The notes beneath the pieces are model-generated. The model was not told where the DNA came from, did not search any database, and worked only from the letters and a program-made list of their open reading frames with translations. Below are positions 1 through 11,786 of a stretch of DNA of 64,000 nucleotides, in pieces (position 1 is the stretch's first letter; each line of letters opens with the position of its first letter). Where the stretch lies: contig NC_134029.1 in NCBI RefSeq assembly GCF_964204645.1, forward strand, positions 13,322,850-13,386,849. Reading direction: 5' to 3'. This DNA comes from Tubulanus polymorphus (taxonomy: Eukaryota > Nemertea > Palaeonemertea > Tubulaniformes > Tubulanidae). Made by a program: the position numbers and the translations under genes.

Positions 1-109
1 AAAATTGTATTTTTAAGTTGAATAGTTGAATAGTAAGTCACAGAATCTCAAACAAAGGGAAAATAACCCATTTTACGAGTTGTACATTTTTAGTCTTTAT
101 GAATTTTTG

Positions 110-241
110 ATAGTATTCATAATCAATATTATTATTATCTTAAATACAGTTAGAAACAACTGTATCATTATTGCCAGTAATGCCCAAATCAACTGAGGTT
201 TTTTCAATATCAATATTATTTTTACTCGATTTCTTTGACAT
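110..241 (-). pseudogene. Polinton small N-terminal-end gene, remnant (copy A)
   Basis: The ATG at 241 begins a peptide starting MSKKSSKNN, nearly the same as the intact small gene at 28285. After 33 codons a TAA (140-142) stops it; the codons beyond the stop still match the paralogue (asparagine run followed by IDYEYY), so it was once longer. Similarity fades by about 110. The start is supported by the shared TATAAATG context after a T-rich run. Function unknown; it is the first gene at the end of this Polinton family. Confidence 0.7.
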
Positions 242-426
242 TTATATTAGAGAAAAAGCGAAAAAAATATTATAAGTATTCTTCAAATGATACTAGTAAC
301 TCTTTGGGTTAATACTAGTGTTAACACTAAGAATAATAGCTAGTTAAAGATATGTAATTTTTATTCAATTCTTATCAAAATCTATTTAATTTAGTGTTAA
401 TTAGAATTGCATAGGAAAATATTAAA

Positions 427-584
427 AATATAATAGAATTCACTAGCTAGTTGAAGGTATGTAATTTTTAAATTTTTTTATTTGAATTAGGATTTAGATT
501 ATCTCACTACTTTGGTCTACCTATAGGAGCAATTAAATTGTCCAGATAAGTCATTTCGGATCCTCGATAATAAATCCTCAATCT
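427..584 (-). promoter_or_regulatory. Conserved non-coding leader block of Polinton small gene (copy A)
   Basis: This block sits between the element edge and the small gene. It shares long near-identical runs with 27952-28110 (core ATCGAGGATCCGAAATGACT) and with 1858-1975. It contains no long reading frame. It could be a terminal-repeat recognition site or a promoter; the sequence alone does not decide. Confidence 0.6.
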
Positions 585-1179
585 GAAAAGTAATTTAACG
601 AAAACGCTGGGTGAATTACTATTTCATAAACACATGTATTTTATTCTACAAACAGCATCGATCGCCAGGCACGAGCTTCCAACTCCCAGGGGCGGGCCTC
701 GACACCCGGTAAGTTTTGCGTGGAATGCGCGGAATGTTGAAATCAGTACAGAACAGCTGTTGCCATTTACAACAACTAAATAACGAATATAATAGAAACT
801 ACAATTCAGGCATATATGATACATTGAAAATCTATATAGTATGAAAAACAACTGCTGTTATGAATAGAACTTTATAAATTTAACCAGAACTCTTTAATCT
901 CAGCATAATTTTCAAACATTTGATTGATTTCATTCAAATGTTTTAATAACAGCAGCAATTGGCAAACTCAATAATTGAAATTTTTTAAACGAGTATAACG
1001 TTCTAATTCTTCTAATTTTTCGTTCATACTCAACACTAATAGATAAGTGGTCTTTAACCCAAGTAGTTCATGAAATATTTACAGTTTGTGTAGAATGAAA
1101 AAGAACAAACCCTTTATTCAAATAATTCCCGAAAGTTATAAAATCCCAAAGATGATTTGATTGTTTAGATAACAGTTTT
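585..1179. other. Intergenic, weak repeat similarity
   Basis: No gene is supported. On the minus strand, about 740-800 resembles parts of the repeat array at 15830-15990 (shared words around GTTGT..ATGGCAACAGCTGTTCTGTA), which also lies downstream of a copy of the Polinton small gene. The part at 650-720 is GC-rich and unlike its neighbours. Confidence 0.4.
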
Positions 1180-1500
1180 TCATAAATATTCATAAAGTCC
1201 ATAACCACTCAATTTGCTTCTTGCTTCTTTAAGTCCTAATAATGTTTTCAAACTTGGAGTTGGTATTTTTGGTAATTCATTAATCGTTAATTGCTTAGTT
1301 GATATTATTTCGTCTACAATTGCTACTAGTTCTCGATGGTATTCCAAATGTTTTGTAAGTTTTTCGATGGTTTTGTCATCGATCTTTTGAGGTGAAATAG
1401 GTTGTGAAATACCCATGATTTCAGGCGCCTCTTGTGATTGACTTCTTGGTGACAATGGACTTCTTGATCGTATCGAATCGTAATCTGATGCGTATGACAT
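1180..1500 (-). CDS. Polinton-type small protein (copy B)
   Basis: A 106-residue frame starting MSYASDYDSIR. The first 40 residues are Ser/Pro-rich and low complexity. Residues about 45-98 match the core of the copy at 15284-15661: HLEYHRELVAIVDEI against HLDYHKKMVKILSDV, then a Lys-Gln-Leu motif, a Leu-Pro-Lys turn and LLGLKEARSKLSG against LLGRKESKTKKMSG. The same spacing is recognisable in the protein at 28285. The frame stops early compared with paralogues, and an adjacent frame stays open to about 1075, suggesting a frameshift near 1190. Function unknown. Confidence 0.55.
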   Translation of the reverse strand: MSYASDYDSIRSRSPLSPRSQSQEAPEIMGISQPISPQKIDDKTIEKLTKHLEYHRELVAIVDEIISTKQLTINELPKIPTPSLKTLLGLKEARSKLSGYGLYEYL

Positions 1501-1857
1501 TTTCGTTATCTAAAAGAGATATGGGCCAAATATAAATTAGTGCACTCAAATATATTTAAAGGTTTCATATTTAGTAGCCCCCAATAAATAACAACAGAAA
1601 CTGTACATTTAACTCGCGAACTGTAAACCCCGAATTATATCACGAAATTCGAGTAAGAAATATCCTATGTATCCTCCTGTGTATGTATTCGCGCATAATA
1701 TACTATGTGTGTAATGTACGCGCCGCATATAGCTCGCTTTTCACTCGACACTCCTGTCTGCCGTGGTAGTAACAACTGGGCCTTTAATCATTATTACACA
1801 ATAACACCAAGTATGAGTCAGATGTTTTTCAATTTTATATAGTGTTGTATATGTTAA
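1501..1857. other. Non-coding leader, nothing recognised
   Basis: This lies between the small gene and the conserved block. It holds no frame of interest and no repeat I can name. Confidence 0.4.
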
Positions 1858-1975
1858 ATATCTCGCTACTTTTGTCTATCACCATGTGGGTGCCGTAAAC
1901 GGCACCATCTATGCGGAGCAGTTACTACAACTGTCCAGTTACATCATTTCGGATTCTCGATATCTAAATCATATT
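1858..1975 (-). promoter_or_regulatory. Conserved non-coding leader block (copy B)
   Basis: On the minus strand it shares ATCGAG.ATCCGAAATGA, CTGGACAGTT.TAGT and ATAGACAA.AGTAG.GAGATATT with the blocks at 427-584 and 27952-28110. It carries an extra insert with a small hairpin (GGTGCCGT / ACGGCACC). Its outer edge overlaps the stop codon of the HNH gene, so here the block is internal to a run of Polinton-like genes rather than at an obvious end. Confidence 0.6.
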
Positions 1976-2569
1976 CCTTTAATATTATTCCATAATTGTA
2001 TAAATCTTTCAGCTTTAATTATTTGATTATTATATAATTCATTATCAATTTTATCACGTTTAATTCTATTTTCTATTTTCGATAAAGGTTGAATATTCTT
2101 CCAATTAGATATTGTTTTTATTTCAGATTCATCTTTAATTGATGATAATGGGATTACATGATCTAACTCCCAATATTCTCCATAATTATCAAAATTCATA
2201 TTAATATCGAATTGATATTCTATCCATGCTTTAAAAAATTGTTTTTATATAATTTTTGAAAAATCTAATCAAACTATTTCTATGTAACTGTTTTAACTCG
2301 TGAAAAGTATCTAAATGATATTTATTGTTGTGATACTCATTATAAGATTCGCGATTATCTAATTGCCATTTTCTCATGTAGTCTGGATTAATTTCGCGAT
2401 ATTGTTTATTAGTTACTTTTGTACAAGTTTTGCAACAATTTTTTAATCCATCCTTGCGTTTATAACATTCTGAAGATTGTTTACTTAATTTACATTTGCA
2501 ACATTTCTTATGATAAATATCTTTAACACTACTTATAATATTGATAGTTTGTGATTGTTCTGGCTCAAT
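1969..2569 (-). pseudogene. HNH endonuclease with N-terminal zinc-binding motif, broken
   Basis: The N-terminal part (about 2569-2260) carries CxxC pairs (KKCCKCKL, then CCKTCTK), a putative zinc-binding motif. The C-terminal part (2199-1969) carries an HNH-like signature, LDHVIPLS followed by NWKNIQPLSKIEN and a Lys-rich tail. The layout matches the gene at 14309-14977 and, from family knowledge, HNH nucleases common in giant viruses and phages. A frame break near 2220-2250 separates the halves. The first codon, aligned with the paralogue, is ATT not ATG. The first His of the paralogue's HIDH is absent (ELDH here). Likely inactive. Confidence 0.65.
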
Positions 2570-2598
2570 TTATTATACATATTTTTACTAAAATTTGA

Positions 2599-5500
2599 TT
2601 AACATGTTATTATCCTGTTCATAATCTCATTCTCTCCTGACTCTTCCGTTTTAAATTTTAAGTATTCATCTAAATTACAACCATGCGCGACTGTGTGGAT
2701 TCCATCATCTAGAATATATCTTTTATCATCGAAAGGGTTCAAACTTATCTTCTCTATCTCTTCAATAAACATCTCGTGATCTTCTGATCTTAAACATTTC
2801 ATCTTATGTTTTCTAACTTCTTCATTGAAAATACAATTGATGTAATCTTTGAAATGAATATTCTTTTCTACTACGCTTTTTGTAATTCCTTTCAATTTCT
2901 TTCATGAGTTTCAGTTCTATAACTATACATTTTAGATAGAATACCTATAAATTCAATCATTTCTTCACCTCCTAATTCATCTTTGAATTTACCGGGCACC
3001 TTTTTATTATCATTGCTAAACAATTCATGAGCTTTTGGATAGTTACTGAAATCAAAATGATGTTTTAATGTTTTCAAATCATCTGTTATGTTATATGTTT
3101 TTATCTTTAATATGTAACTGTCGGTATCAAAATATAAGATTTCTGTATGCTTTTCTCCAAAATGATGTTGTAATACGTAATAATAGAATTCATACATTAA
3201 TAGTTTTGATATTTCTAAAACTGAAGCACCAACATAAATTGGTTTATTATATTTCATTGATGTTCTTCTCATTTTAACAGCGGGTAAATTTTCATCAAAT
3301 ATTCTGTTACCAATAAATTTAGGACATGTTTGTAAATGCCAAATTCGTTTACCATTACTAACTTACTCAATATCATTTCTATTTCTAATATTTTCACAAG
3401 TCTTACCATAGAATGCATTATTCATTAACTTGAAGAAATCTTTCTCCGAATCAGTTTTAGCTTTAGTTCTCTGTTTGGTGTTAAAATCTATATATTTTTC
3501 TAACCATTTAGATTGACTGAATGAAATATACCTATGTACTTTTTTTAGAATCATTCCTTGGTTCAAATAACACTTCAACATTCTATAATGTACTACATAA
3601 TTATATTTATCTTCCTGAGTTACCATTAACTTTTCTGTATGAATATGATTTTCGGGTTTAATTCTTTTGTGATAATTTGATAGTTCTTCATGTGTTACAG
3701 TTTTATGTTCGGGACAGTATGCTAGATTTATAGATTTAAATTTAATGTTTTCAGGATATTCTAAATCTACAACAAAACAGTATCTGAATCATCTGAAATA
3801 TCTAGTTTTATATCTGTAAATTTTAAACCACAGTCCCGAGTTAATCCTGGACTAGAATAACAATGGCATGGATCAATATTAGAATATTTTAGATGTACAT
3901 CTCTAAACCTTTCAAATGTATCAGTTAATAATAATACATCTGATTTTAAATATAAATCTACTAATTGTCCATGATTTTTCATTCCAAAATGATTCCAAAT
4001 ATTCAATGTTCTATTATATACTTCATCTTTAACGTATTCATTTTTTAATTCATCATAGAATAGTTCTTTTAATAATTCAGTTATATTGAAATCATTATGT
4101 GATTTATAAAATGAATATGGAATTGCGCCTTTATCTCATTAATTGAAAATCATCATTATTTGGGTAATGTTGCTTTAATATTTTTAATTCATCATCAACT
4201 AATGATTTGATAAATTATCTAATGAAGCGCTTAAAAATCTATATGAATCTATAAATCTTAAACAACCAAATTGGAAAGATAAATAATTCTCAGATGTTTT
4301 AGCTAACATTTTAGATTTATAAGTTGGTATTTTATCTTTTGGTCTATTTGAATTTAATCTTTCTATTTCATTATTGATTTCTTCTATTTCATGACATAGT
4401 TACTTGAAGAATAAATGAGCATCATACCCTGATAGATTATGAAATATTACAGAAACAAAATTGATTTTCTTAGCATGTAAGTTACAATTCTCATGCCCCT
4501 CTAAACTTTCCATTCGAATGATCATGGTCTCTAACTTTTTTATCTCTAAAATTAAATATCTTTTCACAATAAAAACATTTATCTGCAAACTCAAATTCTT
4601 CTTTATCTTCTTCTGTCATAATTATTTCTATATTTGTATCTAATAGTTTACTAAATTTGATTTCATATTCAATTAATAAGTCACAAAAATGATTGATGAC
4701 ATTTTCATTTCTATAATAATAATATTCACTTTTGATTAGTTCTGGATAATCAGATTTAATATATAACCCGAAAGCTGCAGCACTTTGATGAATCTTTTTA
4801 ATAGTATTTGTTATTAGAGGATCTGAATAATCAATTACATCATTTTCATTAGAATTTAATTTCTTTCTTTTATGATATATTTCTTTTCTATCTTGGTCAG
4901 TTAATTCTTTGTTTAATGATTCGAAATCTCCATATAATACAAATGGTACTTTATTTTTGTAATCATATTTTTTGAATTCTAATATTTCATCCTTTTCATT
5001 TGGTAAAGCTATTTTACAATAATCATGATTATCACATAATTGTTTATGATTTAATAATGCACTTTCAGTTCTAAATTTATGTAAACATTTTCTACATAGA
5101 TATATTTTATTATCAAAATCATTTTCTGATTTGAAAAATAAATCAATACGTTTTATCCACATAATAATAATGATTTTCACAATATAATATATCTATAACG
5201 CCATTTGAATCATAATCTTTTGATAAATACAAAGGTTCTAATGTATAAACTTTAATATTATTACCTTTTGTTTTTGGTAATTTGATTAAATCAAACACAT
5301 TTATCTTTATATTATTATCTCTTTCTATTTTTGGGATATTTTTAATTCATTCAATTTTATTATTTTTAATTTAACAGGTCTATCTTATAATTATTTTCAA
5401 ATGGTTTATAATTTGACACTCTACAAATATTATCAGTTGCAGGATGTAAGCAACTAATTATTGACCAGTGAAAACATTTATCATCAGAATTTTGTACATT

Positions 5501-6395
5501 TATAACAGCATTAGTTTTAAATGGTAATTTGATTTAAGTTGTTCCATTTATATAATCATCTTTATAATATGATAGATTATTTTCATCTATTGGTTTCGAT
5601 TTAGTTAACTTATTATATTTTGTGTTATTAACATGTAAAGTCATAAATATTATTTCATCAAATATTAAACCAGACCCTTCAAAATATTTCTCTTCTATTT
5701 TACTTTTTATTTCATTTTAACATTTATTTAATCTATCATCTATATGCTGTTTTGAAATTATTTGTTGTGAATGAGAATTTATATTATGTATTTGTTTATC
5801 TTCAGATTTTAAAAATTCAACTTTAGCCGATATACTAATTTTAGGGTATTCTACGTCTGTAATTATTTTTATAATACTTTTCATATTTTCTAAATGGTTT
5901 TTATTTCCTTCTAATGTTTTGCCTTAATAAAATTTAAATTCAATAGCAGCTGGTTCAATATCACTTTTAAATGCTTCGGTTATTTCTATTTCTTTTTTAT
6001 TATCTAATGAATTAATATTATTTTCTAACATCTTCCATTTATGGTCTTTTATTGTTTAATTTATTTTTTATTCTTTTAATTATCTCCTGTTTCTTATCAA
6101 TATCTTTATCAAAATATTCTTCACCTAAAATATCATTATTAATATTTCTAATATGACTCTTAGATTTTAAATGTTCTTTATAATATCTTGTGTTACTGAA
6201 TGATTGATTACATGTATCACATTTGTATATTTCTTTTTCATTCTTTAATTCAACTAATTTAGTTTCTAATATATCATCTTTATATTCCAATTTCAATTTA
6301 TTCTCTAAATGCGTTTTAGTTTTATTGTGTCTTGCTTTTTTAGATTTATCTATATTGATTTTACATGTCGGACAGTAGTACTTATTTGCTTCCAT
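2599..6395 (-). pseudogene. polB: Polinton protein-primed DNA polymerase B, copy 1, multiply broken
   Basis: Read from 6395 down: two C2H2-like fingers (YYCPTC, YKCDTC), an exonuclease motif YGDFES (about 4920-4940), a finger CRKCLHKF (5100-5070), an endonuclease-VII-like DHDHSNGKFRGA (about 4500-4540), the Exo II motif NLSGYDAH, motif B MNNAFYGKT (about 3400-3430) and motif C YFDTDSY (about 3117-3135). Motif A, present in copy 2, is missing: about 250 bases are deleted near 3800. Several frameshifts and stops split the gene into at least eight frames. An intact enzyme would replicate the element from a protein primer. Clearly inactive. Confidence 0.85.
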
Positions 6396-6431
6396 TTTAA
6401 TAACAAATTTTTTGTTAAAATTGATTTTACA

Positions 6432-6764
6432 TTATTCGAAATCTATTTCATGGTGCCCTTTTTCATTTTTACCTTTATATATGAAATAGAAATCACGTGA
6501 ACATAATTCTTCTAAATCTTCACTTGATAATCTATGAAATCTATCTGGTAAATATGTTCTGAATTTATATTTATTTCCTTTCAATCCTTCATATTCTAAG
6601 TGAATAACTAATTTATCCCCATATTTGTTAGTAACTGTATCAATATTAGTAATTAAATATTTCTTATGAATTGTTAGCTTCTTAAATTTATAATCTACTG
6701 ATTTGACATTTGTAGTATCTTTAATTTTATTTAAGAATTCACTGTGTATTTGTTTGCTCTCCAT
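6432..6764 (-). CDS. Small conserved Polinton protein, possibly nucleic-acid binding (copy 1)
   Basis: A 110-residue frame from the ATG at 6764, intact, with a close paralogue at 39813-40166 (about 90% identical by eye). A middle segment reads KKYLITNIDTV, then GDKLVIHLEYEGLKGNKYKFRTYLPDRF, an alternating beta pattern that could fit an OB-like fold; this is inference. It lies 36 bases upstream of PolB copy 1, whereas the paralogue lies downstream of PolB copy 2. An in-frame upstream extension to 6809 lacks the usual start context. Confidence 0.6.
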   Translation of the reverse strand: MESKQIHSEFLNKIKDTTNVKSVDYKFKKLTIHKKYLITNIDTVTNKYGDKLVIHLEYEGLKGNKYKFRTYLPDRFHRLSSEDLEELCSRDFYFIYKGKNEKGHHEIDFE

Positions 6765-6766
6765 TT

Positions 6767-6834
6767 TAATAACATATCTTTTATTAAAATTAATTACAAT
6801 TAATAACATATCTTTTATTAAAATTAATTACAAT
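6767..6834. repeat. 34-bp tandem duplication at Polinton fragment edge
   Basis: Two identical 34-base units (6767-6800, 6801-6834), TAATAACATATC then TTTTATTAAAATTAATTACAAT. They contain the upstream start region of the small gene. Polinton similarity ends right after, at about 6836. Confidence 0.85.
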
Positions 6835-6836
6835 TA

Positions 6837-7788
6837 TGTCCATGAACTTGCTTAGGATGTTTCATCTCAAGAATAGTCCACTCATAGTCCGCAGTATCAG
6901 GTTTTCTCAAGATGAACGCTCTATACTGTAGGTAATCACTGCAAATTTAACAATTACAAAGTCATTAGCATAACAAAAAAGTTCTCGAATTTGACTTTTA
7001 ATTTTACAAGATTAAAGGAAATAATCAGTTAATTGCTATAGCTGCCAGAGCTCTTATGGTTAGCTTGATCACGATTTAAAAGAAGTAATGTACAGGGAAG
7101 ATAGGCAGCCAGTTGGGTCAACTTTTAAACTCGGCACAGCGGAGAAGCAAGATATCAATTTTTTAGCCTAATATCTGTTGAATTCAATCGCATATTTCAT
7201 AACCGCATATTTCTTAGTGCAGTGCTTTTTCAGAAGTTGATGCTACCATTGGGTCTATATAAATCAACTGTCTCATTTTAACAAAACTAATAGTTCTAAC
7301 TCGTCTTTCGGGGAAGCTCCAGCTACGATTAAATCCTGAGTTATGCAACATTAAGAAAGCTAGTAGTTTTCAGCACCAAACGTAGACGATTTTATTCTTT
7401 ATCAATCGAGTAGCTTCGGGATTTGCCTGCAAGATGTATCAGGCTCCAAGACTCGTCTCAAACTCCACTGATTTTTCATGGATTTACATTCTATTTATAT
7501 AATACTATAAAAGTTGACAGACATGTTTGAGCACACAATTAATTTCAAAACAAACTGTTATCACGGGTGTCGAATTGACAGATGTCTAACTGATTGTGTG
7601 AGTAATAATTAAGTAATGGTGAATTAAAACAACAGCGCGATTAAAAGTATACATGTATATTATTTTTGCTAAATCATCTTAGGTTTCAACATCTATAAAA
7701 TATTTGTAAAAGGATCAGTTTTGAGAATATAACAACTTATACATGAACATAATATCTTGTCCCAAGATTATACTTTAATTTTCTTACC
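6837..7788. other. Non-coding, nothing recognised
   Basis: No supported frame or named repeat. It may hold introns and 3' exons of the minus-strand gene that starts near 13271; I could not find the remaining catalytic part of its Ulp1-like domain here. Confidence 0.3.
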
Positions 7789-7860
7789 AATAGCACCCAG
7801 TGATTGCCATTTTTATTGTAAGCACCTACAATAATTTCCTGTCGTTCAAATTGCACCTGT
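7789..7860 (-). CDS. Exon with Ulp1/C48-type protease His motif
   Basis: A short exon bounded by an acceptor (TTTACAG) and a donor (GTAAGA). It encodes IIVGAYNKNGNHWVLL, matching the strand-and-His segment (NHWVLL) of Ulp1-like cysteine proteases, where the His is catalytic. The adjoining exon upstream (about 8150-7990) encodes CIVIDSYIMPPII and more of the fold. The catalytic Asp and Cys segments would be in later exons that I could not identify. Confidence 0.5.
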
Positions 7861-8279
7861 AAATACAAGAAGCTGTTACAAGTTCTTTGATAGGTATATA
7901 TGAATTTAAAAGAAGTTAATTGTGCCAACATAACATGCACTTTCAGAACTAAATGCAATCGGTTGATATCATTATCCCTAAGAATGGTTGGAGTCATTTT
8001 GAAATTAAATGATGATACAATTTGGATCTTTCGAAATAAATGCTTTTTATACACCTCTTCATTGCATCTGATTATTGGTGGCATAATATAAGAATCTATT
8101 ACAATGCATTTCTGATATTTGCTTAGAACGCATTCTAACTTCAATGCCATGTTCATAACCTATAATTTTGTATAACACAACTTAGAGAAATACCAGGATT
8201 TATGAAGGACTATTCTATGTAAAAGAACATTTAAAAATAAATCGCAGTTGTTTGGTTATAAAATGAGAGATAACAAACC

Positions 8280-8405
8280 TCACTGTAAGACGGCTGTAAA
8301 GACGCCAGACCAATGTCAGATAGGGTGTGAGTGCCTGCTTTAGCAACAATGACCATCACGTCTTGGAGGTTATCTAGCCCTGGTGCCTTCTTCCATATCG
8401 ATTCC
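8280..8405 (-). CDS. Putative exon between SWIM region and Ulp1 segment
   Basis: An open stretch encoding VESIWKKAPGLDNLQDV and IVAKAGTHTLSDIGLASL, preceded by a polypyrimidine/AG acceptor. It is on the same strand and between the C-terminal helical exon and the Ulp1 exon, so it probably belongs to the same gene. Small candidate exons near 8930-8995 and 8700-8775 may also belong. No domain recognised. Confidence 0.4.
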
Positions 8406-9110
8406 ACCTGCATTAAGAAATAGAACACAATCATGTAAATTTTCACTTTGAAGGAACTACATGTCAAGCTATCCGGTAGCTTGCTGACTATGATTATGAT
8501 AGATAGTAGCATAAATAAATCCAAAAAGGCATCACCTGATTTGACACTGGATTATTCATACTTCTTCTGGGCTCATCTTTGCTGGTGTTAGCTTTAACCT
8601 GAGAAAAAGGAAGAATTTACCAGCAAAACCTTGATACATCAGGTACATCAATGCAGTTAACTACCAAATCAACATGAAAGCATCTTAATATCTCAACATA
8701 CTGACGGCACTTCTTTTTGGATTCCACTTTTATCAGCCAACTCTATCACAGTTTTAGATGAATGGATCTTCTCCTAAAAATCATAAATGTTACGCGTAAA
8801 TCAAAACACATGGTATCACATTTTCAACTTAATAGTAGTTTGAAGTTTTATAAGCCTAAAAAGACCAACTGATTTGATGCTCAAATTCCGGGTACAGGTA
8901 CTTTGAAAGAAATCTTACCAGGTTTTCATTACAGTTTGGTTCTGTTAGATCTATGATGTCACTTTCATTACTTTCAATCAAATTAAACAAAACCTAATAA
9001 GATTAGATAAACGAAGTTGTAACATTTATCTGAAAAAAGTTATATCTCATTCATTACACGTGAAAATTGGTAATGGTTGTTATGGATGTATACCTTTTCA
9101 GTATCATTCA

Positions 9111-9590
9111 TTAATTTGTCAACACCTGATCTGTTTTGAAGTTTTTTCTCATTAATTCAGCCGAAGCTCCAACTCTATTACTAAATGGATGCTTTCTTTT
9201 TCTTGGATTCACTTGCAATCTACGGAGACCAGTATTTGTTTCTTTTATCACTGTCTTCTTTGGTTCTTTTGAAGATTCTAGTTTTTCTCGACGAACATCC
9301 AAGCCATCTTCCTTTGGTACAGCACTATGAAATTTATCCAAAACTGTTGTCAAATCATTCTCAAGTTCCTCCATTGATGTTTCATCGTGGACCAGATACG
9401 TCAACGAACGTATCTGTTTTAAAATGTCTCTACAATGCGAGGCACGATTCCGAGAAAACTTTTTAGCGGGTGGAAGATCAACTAGACGTATCGGCCCCAC
9501 TCCGCGCGGTTGCACCACCGCGCGGGATTTACGCGAGGCAGCAGAACACAAACATGGCCACTCTCTCAATTTTCAATGATAGAAATCGTG
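9111..9590 (-). CDS. C-terminal helical exon of MULE-derived gene
   Basis: An open frame carrying LVDLPPAKKFSRNRASHCRD, then ILKQIRSLTYLVHDETSMEE and a Lys/Arg-rich end (VNPRKRKHPFSNRVG). The helical cysteine-containing segment followed by a basic tail is what follows the SWIM finger in this animal MULE family. The 5' edge is uncertain: the residues before about 9500 look like intron read-through. Confidence 0.45.
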
Positions 9591-10239
9591 TGTGCATTTC
9601 AATTATTTCGGCTGTTAGGGTTTTAAGGCACAATATAAGTTGATGATGTGATATGGCGATGTTAATTGATGATAATTCCGCAGTGAAGCTAGTCACGAAC
9701 GGTGCCGATTGAGTGTACAGCTGCCAAAAACACTGAAATGTGCGTAGTTGCGTAACCATTTGCAGTGAATTTCAGACGAAACATGAAGCCTTAACGGCCG
9801 TTTAAAAAAAAATGTACCAATCGCAATTGTTAAATAAAAATGAGATAGAACCTAAGTTAAAATTCTGGCCATTTCTAAAATGTTATTACTAATTTTTATT
9901 CAGTGCGGAACGTTTAGTTTTCCAACAATAATGAGGGGTGGTAGGTAGTCATGCAATTCAAGTCATCATTTATTACACGTTACTTCCGTGTTGTTGAAAA
10001 TCTCGCGAGTCCTCGACCAAACCCCAATGAACAATGTGATCCGTGTGCTGGCCACAAATGCACACAGATCACACTACACTACCCATTACACACTCCAGTA
10101 CCCACAGCTTTCATATATCCATCCAAATATTTAGTGTCTTTTTTCCTGGATTGTTGCAATTATTACTCGTGATACTTTCCGCGGTAATATTATTTAATGT
10201 GACTATCTACACCATTGAAACCATCTTTGTCGAATGTTT

Positions 10240-10801
10240 CTACGTCCAGAATAAAAAAGGACTGTGCCAATAAACTGGCGTTAAACAATCAAAATCATAA
10301 TTCTGGTACATGCATATTACAGCACACAGGTGTTTGCACGGTAATTCATTTCTGCACCACCTGAAACAAGTACATGACGGTAAGGTTTCCTCATTTCCAA
10401 GTATCACCGAATGAAGTAAATTTCTGTCTGTTTGTAATTTGACGGAATATTCATAATTGTATGTCACTTCTGATATATCACTTGTGTAATAGGGCAAATA
10501 TGGAGAGACATATTCTGGGCATTGAAATTGAATGTAAATGGTCATCTTTTGTTTTTTAATTTTCATGAAAAGTTATGTATTACCGCGAAATGTCTTCTGA
10601 TTCTTTAATTTTCTCCATGCAATGCTTTATCACATATTGGGGTCTTTCATTCAACGTTTGAGGAATATCTGCATTGTACTTTCGATAGATGGCAGACTGA
10701 CGAGCATTTTTCAATAAGTAGCTGAAATTTTCAAAGGATATATAATAAGAATTATCTAAGGTAATCATGCACCTAAGATAATGGAGACAACACCAAACCA
10801 A
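10240..10801 (-). CDS. SWIM zinc-finger exons of MULE-derived gene
   Basis: Two adjoining open stretches (10801-10580 and 10566-10240), in different frames. The second carries SCTCFRWCRNELPCKHLCAV at about 10365-10305, the CxC...CKH pattern of a SWIM zinc finger found after the DDE core in MULE transposases. The first is helical (ARQSAIYRKYN, RPQYVIKHCMEKI). A short intron or frameshift of about 20 bases separates them. Confidence 0.65.
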
Positions 10802-11539
10802 TTATCCATGTTGTCAGCTGTGCTTTCATAATATAAAATGTAACCAGTAGGCCTACTCAAACCATGATTTTGTAGATTTTCGACAAAGAATACGACTTAA
10901 CGGAACTTATGAAAACACAACTGACGATATTATAATATAGTGCTCATACATATTCATATTCTAAGTGCACAGAAATGCAAAAGCTATTTAGAATCCTAAA
11001 TTATATAAGTTAATTAGGAGGCAGTTAAAGCAATGTTACAAAGAACCTAGTGCAGTTCCAATGAAGGACCTTACCATATGTGCCCAGTATCTAACGTATT
11101 GAGGAAAAATTTTTAACCCAATGGAGCCTGAAGGGCCAGAGCAGGTGATTCTTTAAATTCATATTTCTCTACAGATAAAGTTGAAAACATTTTAAACAAA
11201 ATTGTCCCCTTGACTACAAATCAAACTTTCCTAAAATAATTTCCAATAATAATATTTGTGAATTTTGAATGTAAAATGATGGTCTGCTCTGACATGGGCT
11301 ACAATAGGTTGAAGTGATATGACTATATTATAAAAGGAGTCAAGATTCCATGGTGGAAAATCATACGACTCTAATTTGCAACACAGTTCCACTTTATATT
11401 ACCTGCTTCCAATGTAACTCTGTAAACGAAAATGGGGGAGTGAATGAATGTAAAAATCGTTTCTTTATTTAAGACATTATTACTATGATTCCCAAGTCAC
11501 TTTCGGAATTTTGAATTAGTCATCCACGCTTCACTGGCT

Positions 11540-11695
11540 TTCAGTCTACCCAATTCTTCTCACTTAAGGAATTTGCCAGCCGTCGAAGCCTTGCCAGCAC
11601 CTCAGATTTTTGCTTCGATACACCGTTTACGATTTTCGATGTCCATCTTTCAAACGCTTGCTCCATGTGAAAACGACAGATGTATGTAATAGGAT
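11540..11695 (-). CDS. MULE DDE core, second exon
   Basis: After an acceptor (TATACAG at 11698-11696) the frame encodes ITYICRFHMEQAFERW and a helical stretch ending LANSLSEKNW. In this transposase family the FH.EQA.ERW segment directly follows the second catalytic Asp region, so it continues the exon ending at 11787. The 3' edge near 11540 is approximate. Confidence 0.6.
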
Positions 11696-11786
11696 CTGTA
11701 TATAAGATATATAAAAAGGATATCAATTATAATTGTCTATCACAAAACAAAAATAAATCATTAAAGAATTAAATTCAGTTGAGTAC

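Larger units (their letters stand above)
1..647 (-). mobile_element. Polinton end fragment, copy A
   Basis: Read on the minus strand, this stretch matches the left end of the main Polinton (27894-28400) over several hundred bases: an outer leader, a highly conserved block, then the first codons of the same small gene. The match begins near 647 and runs leftward out of the window, so the body of this element lies outside. Outside the match, toward 648-840, the sequence changes character and becomes GC-richer. The copy is decayed, with a nonsense codon in the small gene. Confidence 0.75.

Noticed and set aside
584-585. AG/TC dinucleotide at 27952 and 584 as the exact Polinton tip
   Set aside because: Similarity between the two ends continues about 60 bases further out (to 647 and 27894), so the tip cannot be at this dinucleotide.
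1858-1975. Reading this block as the outer terminal repeat of a separate Polinton
   Set aside because: HNH and PolB lie directly outside it on the same strand as the small gene, and similarity stops where the HNH gene ends; an internal leader block fits at least as well, so no element end is called here.
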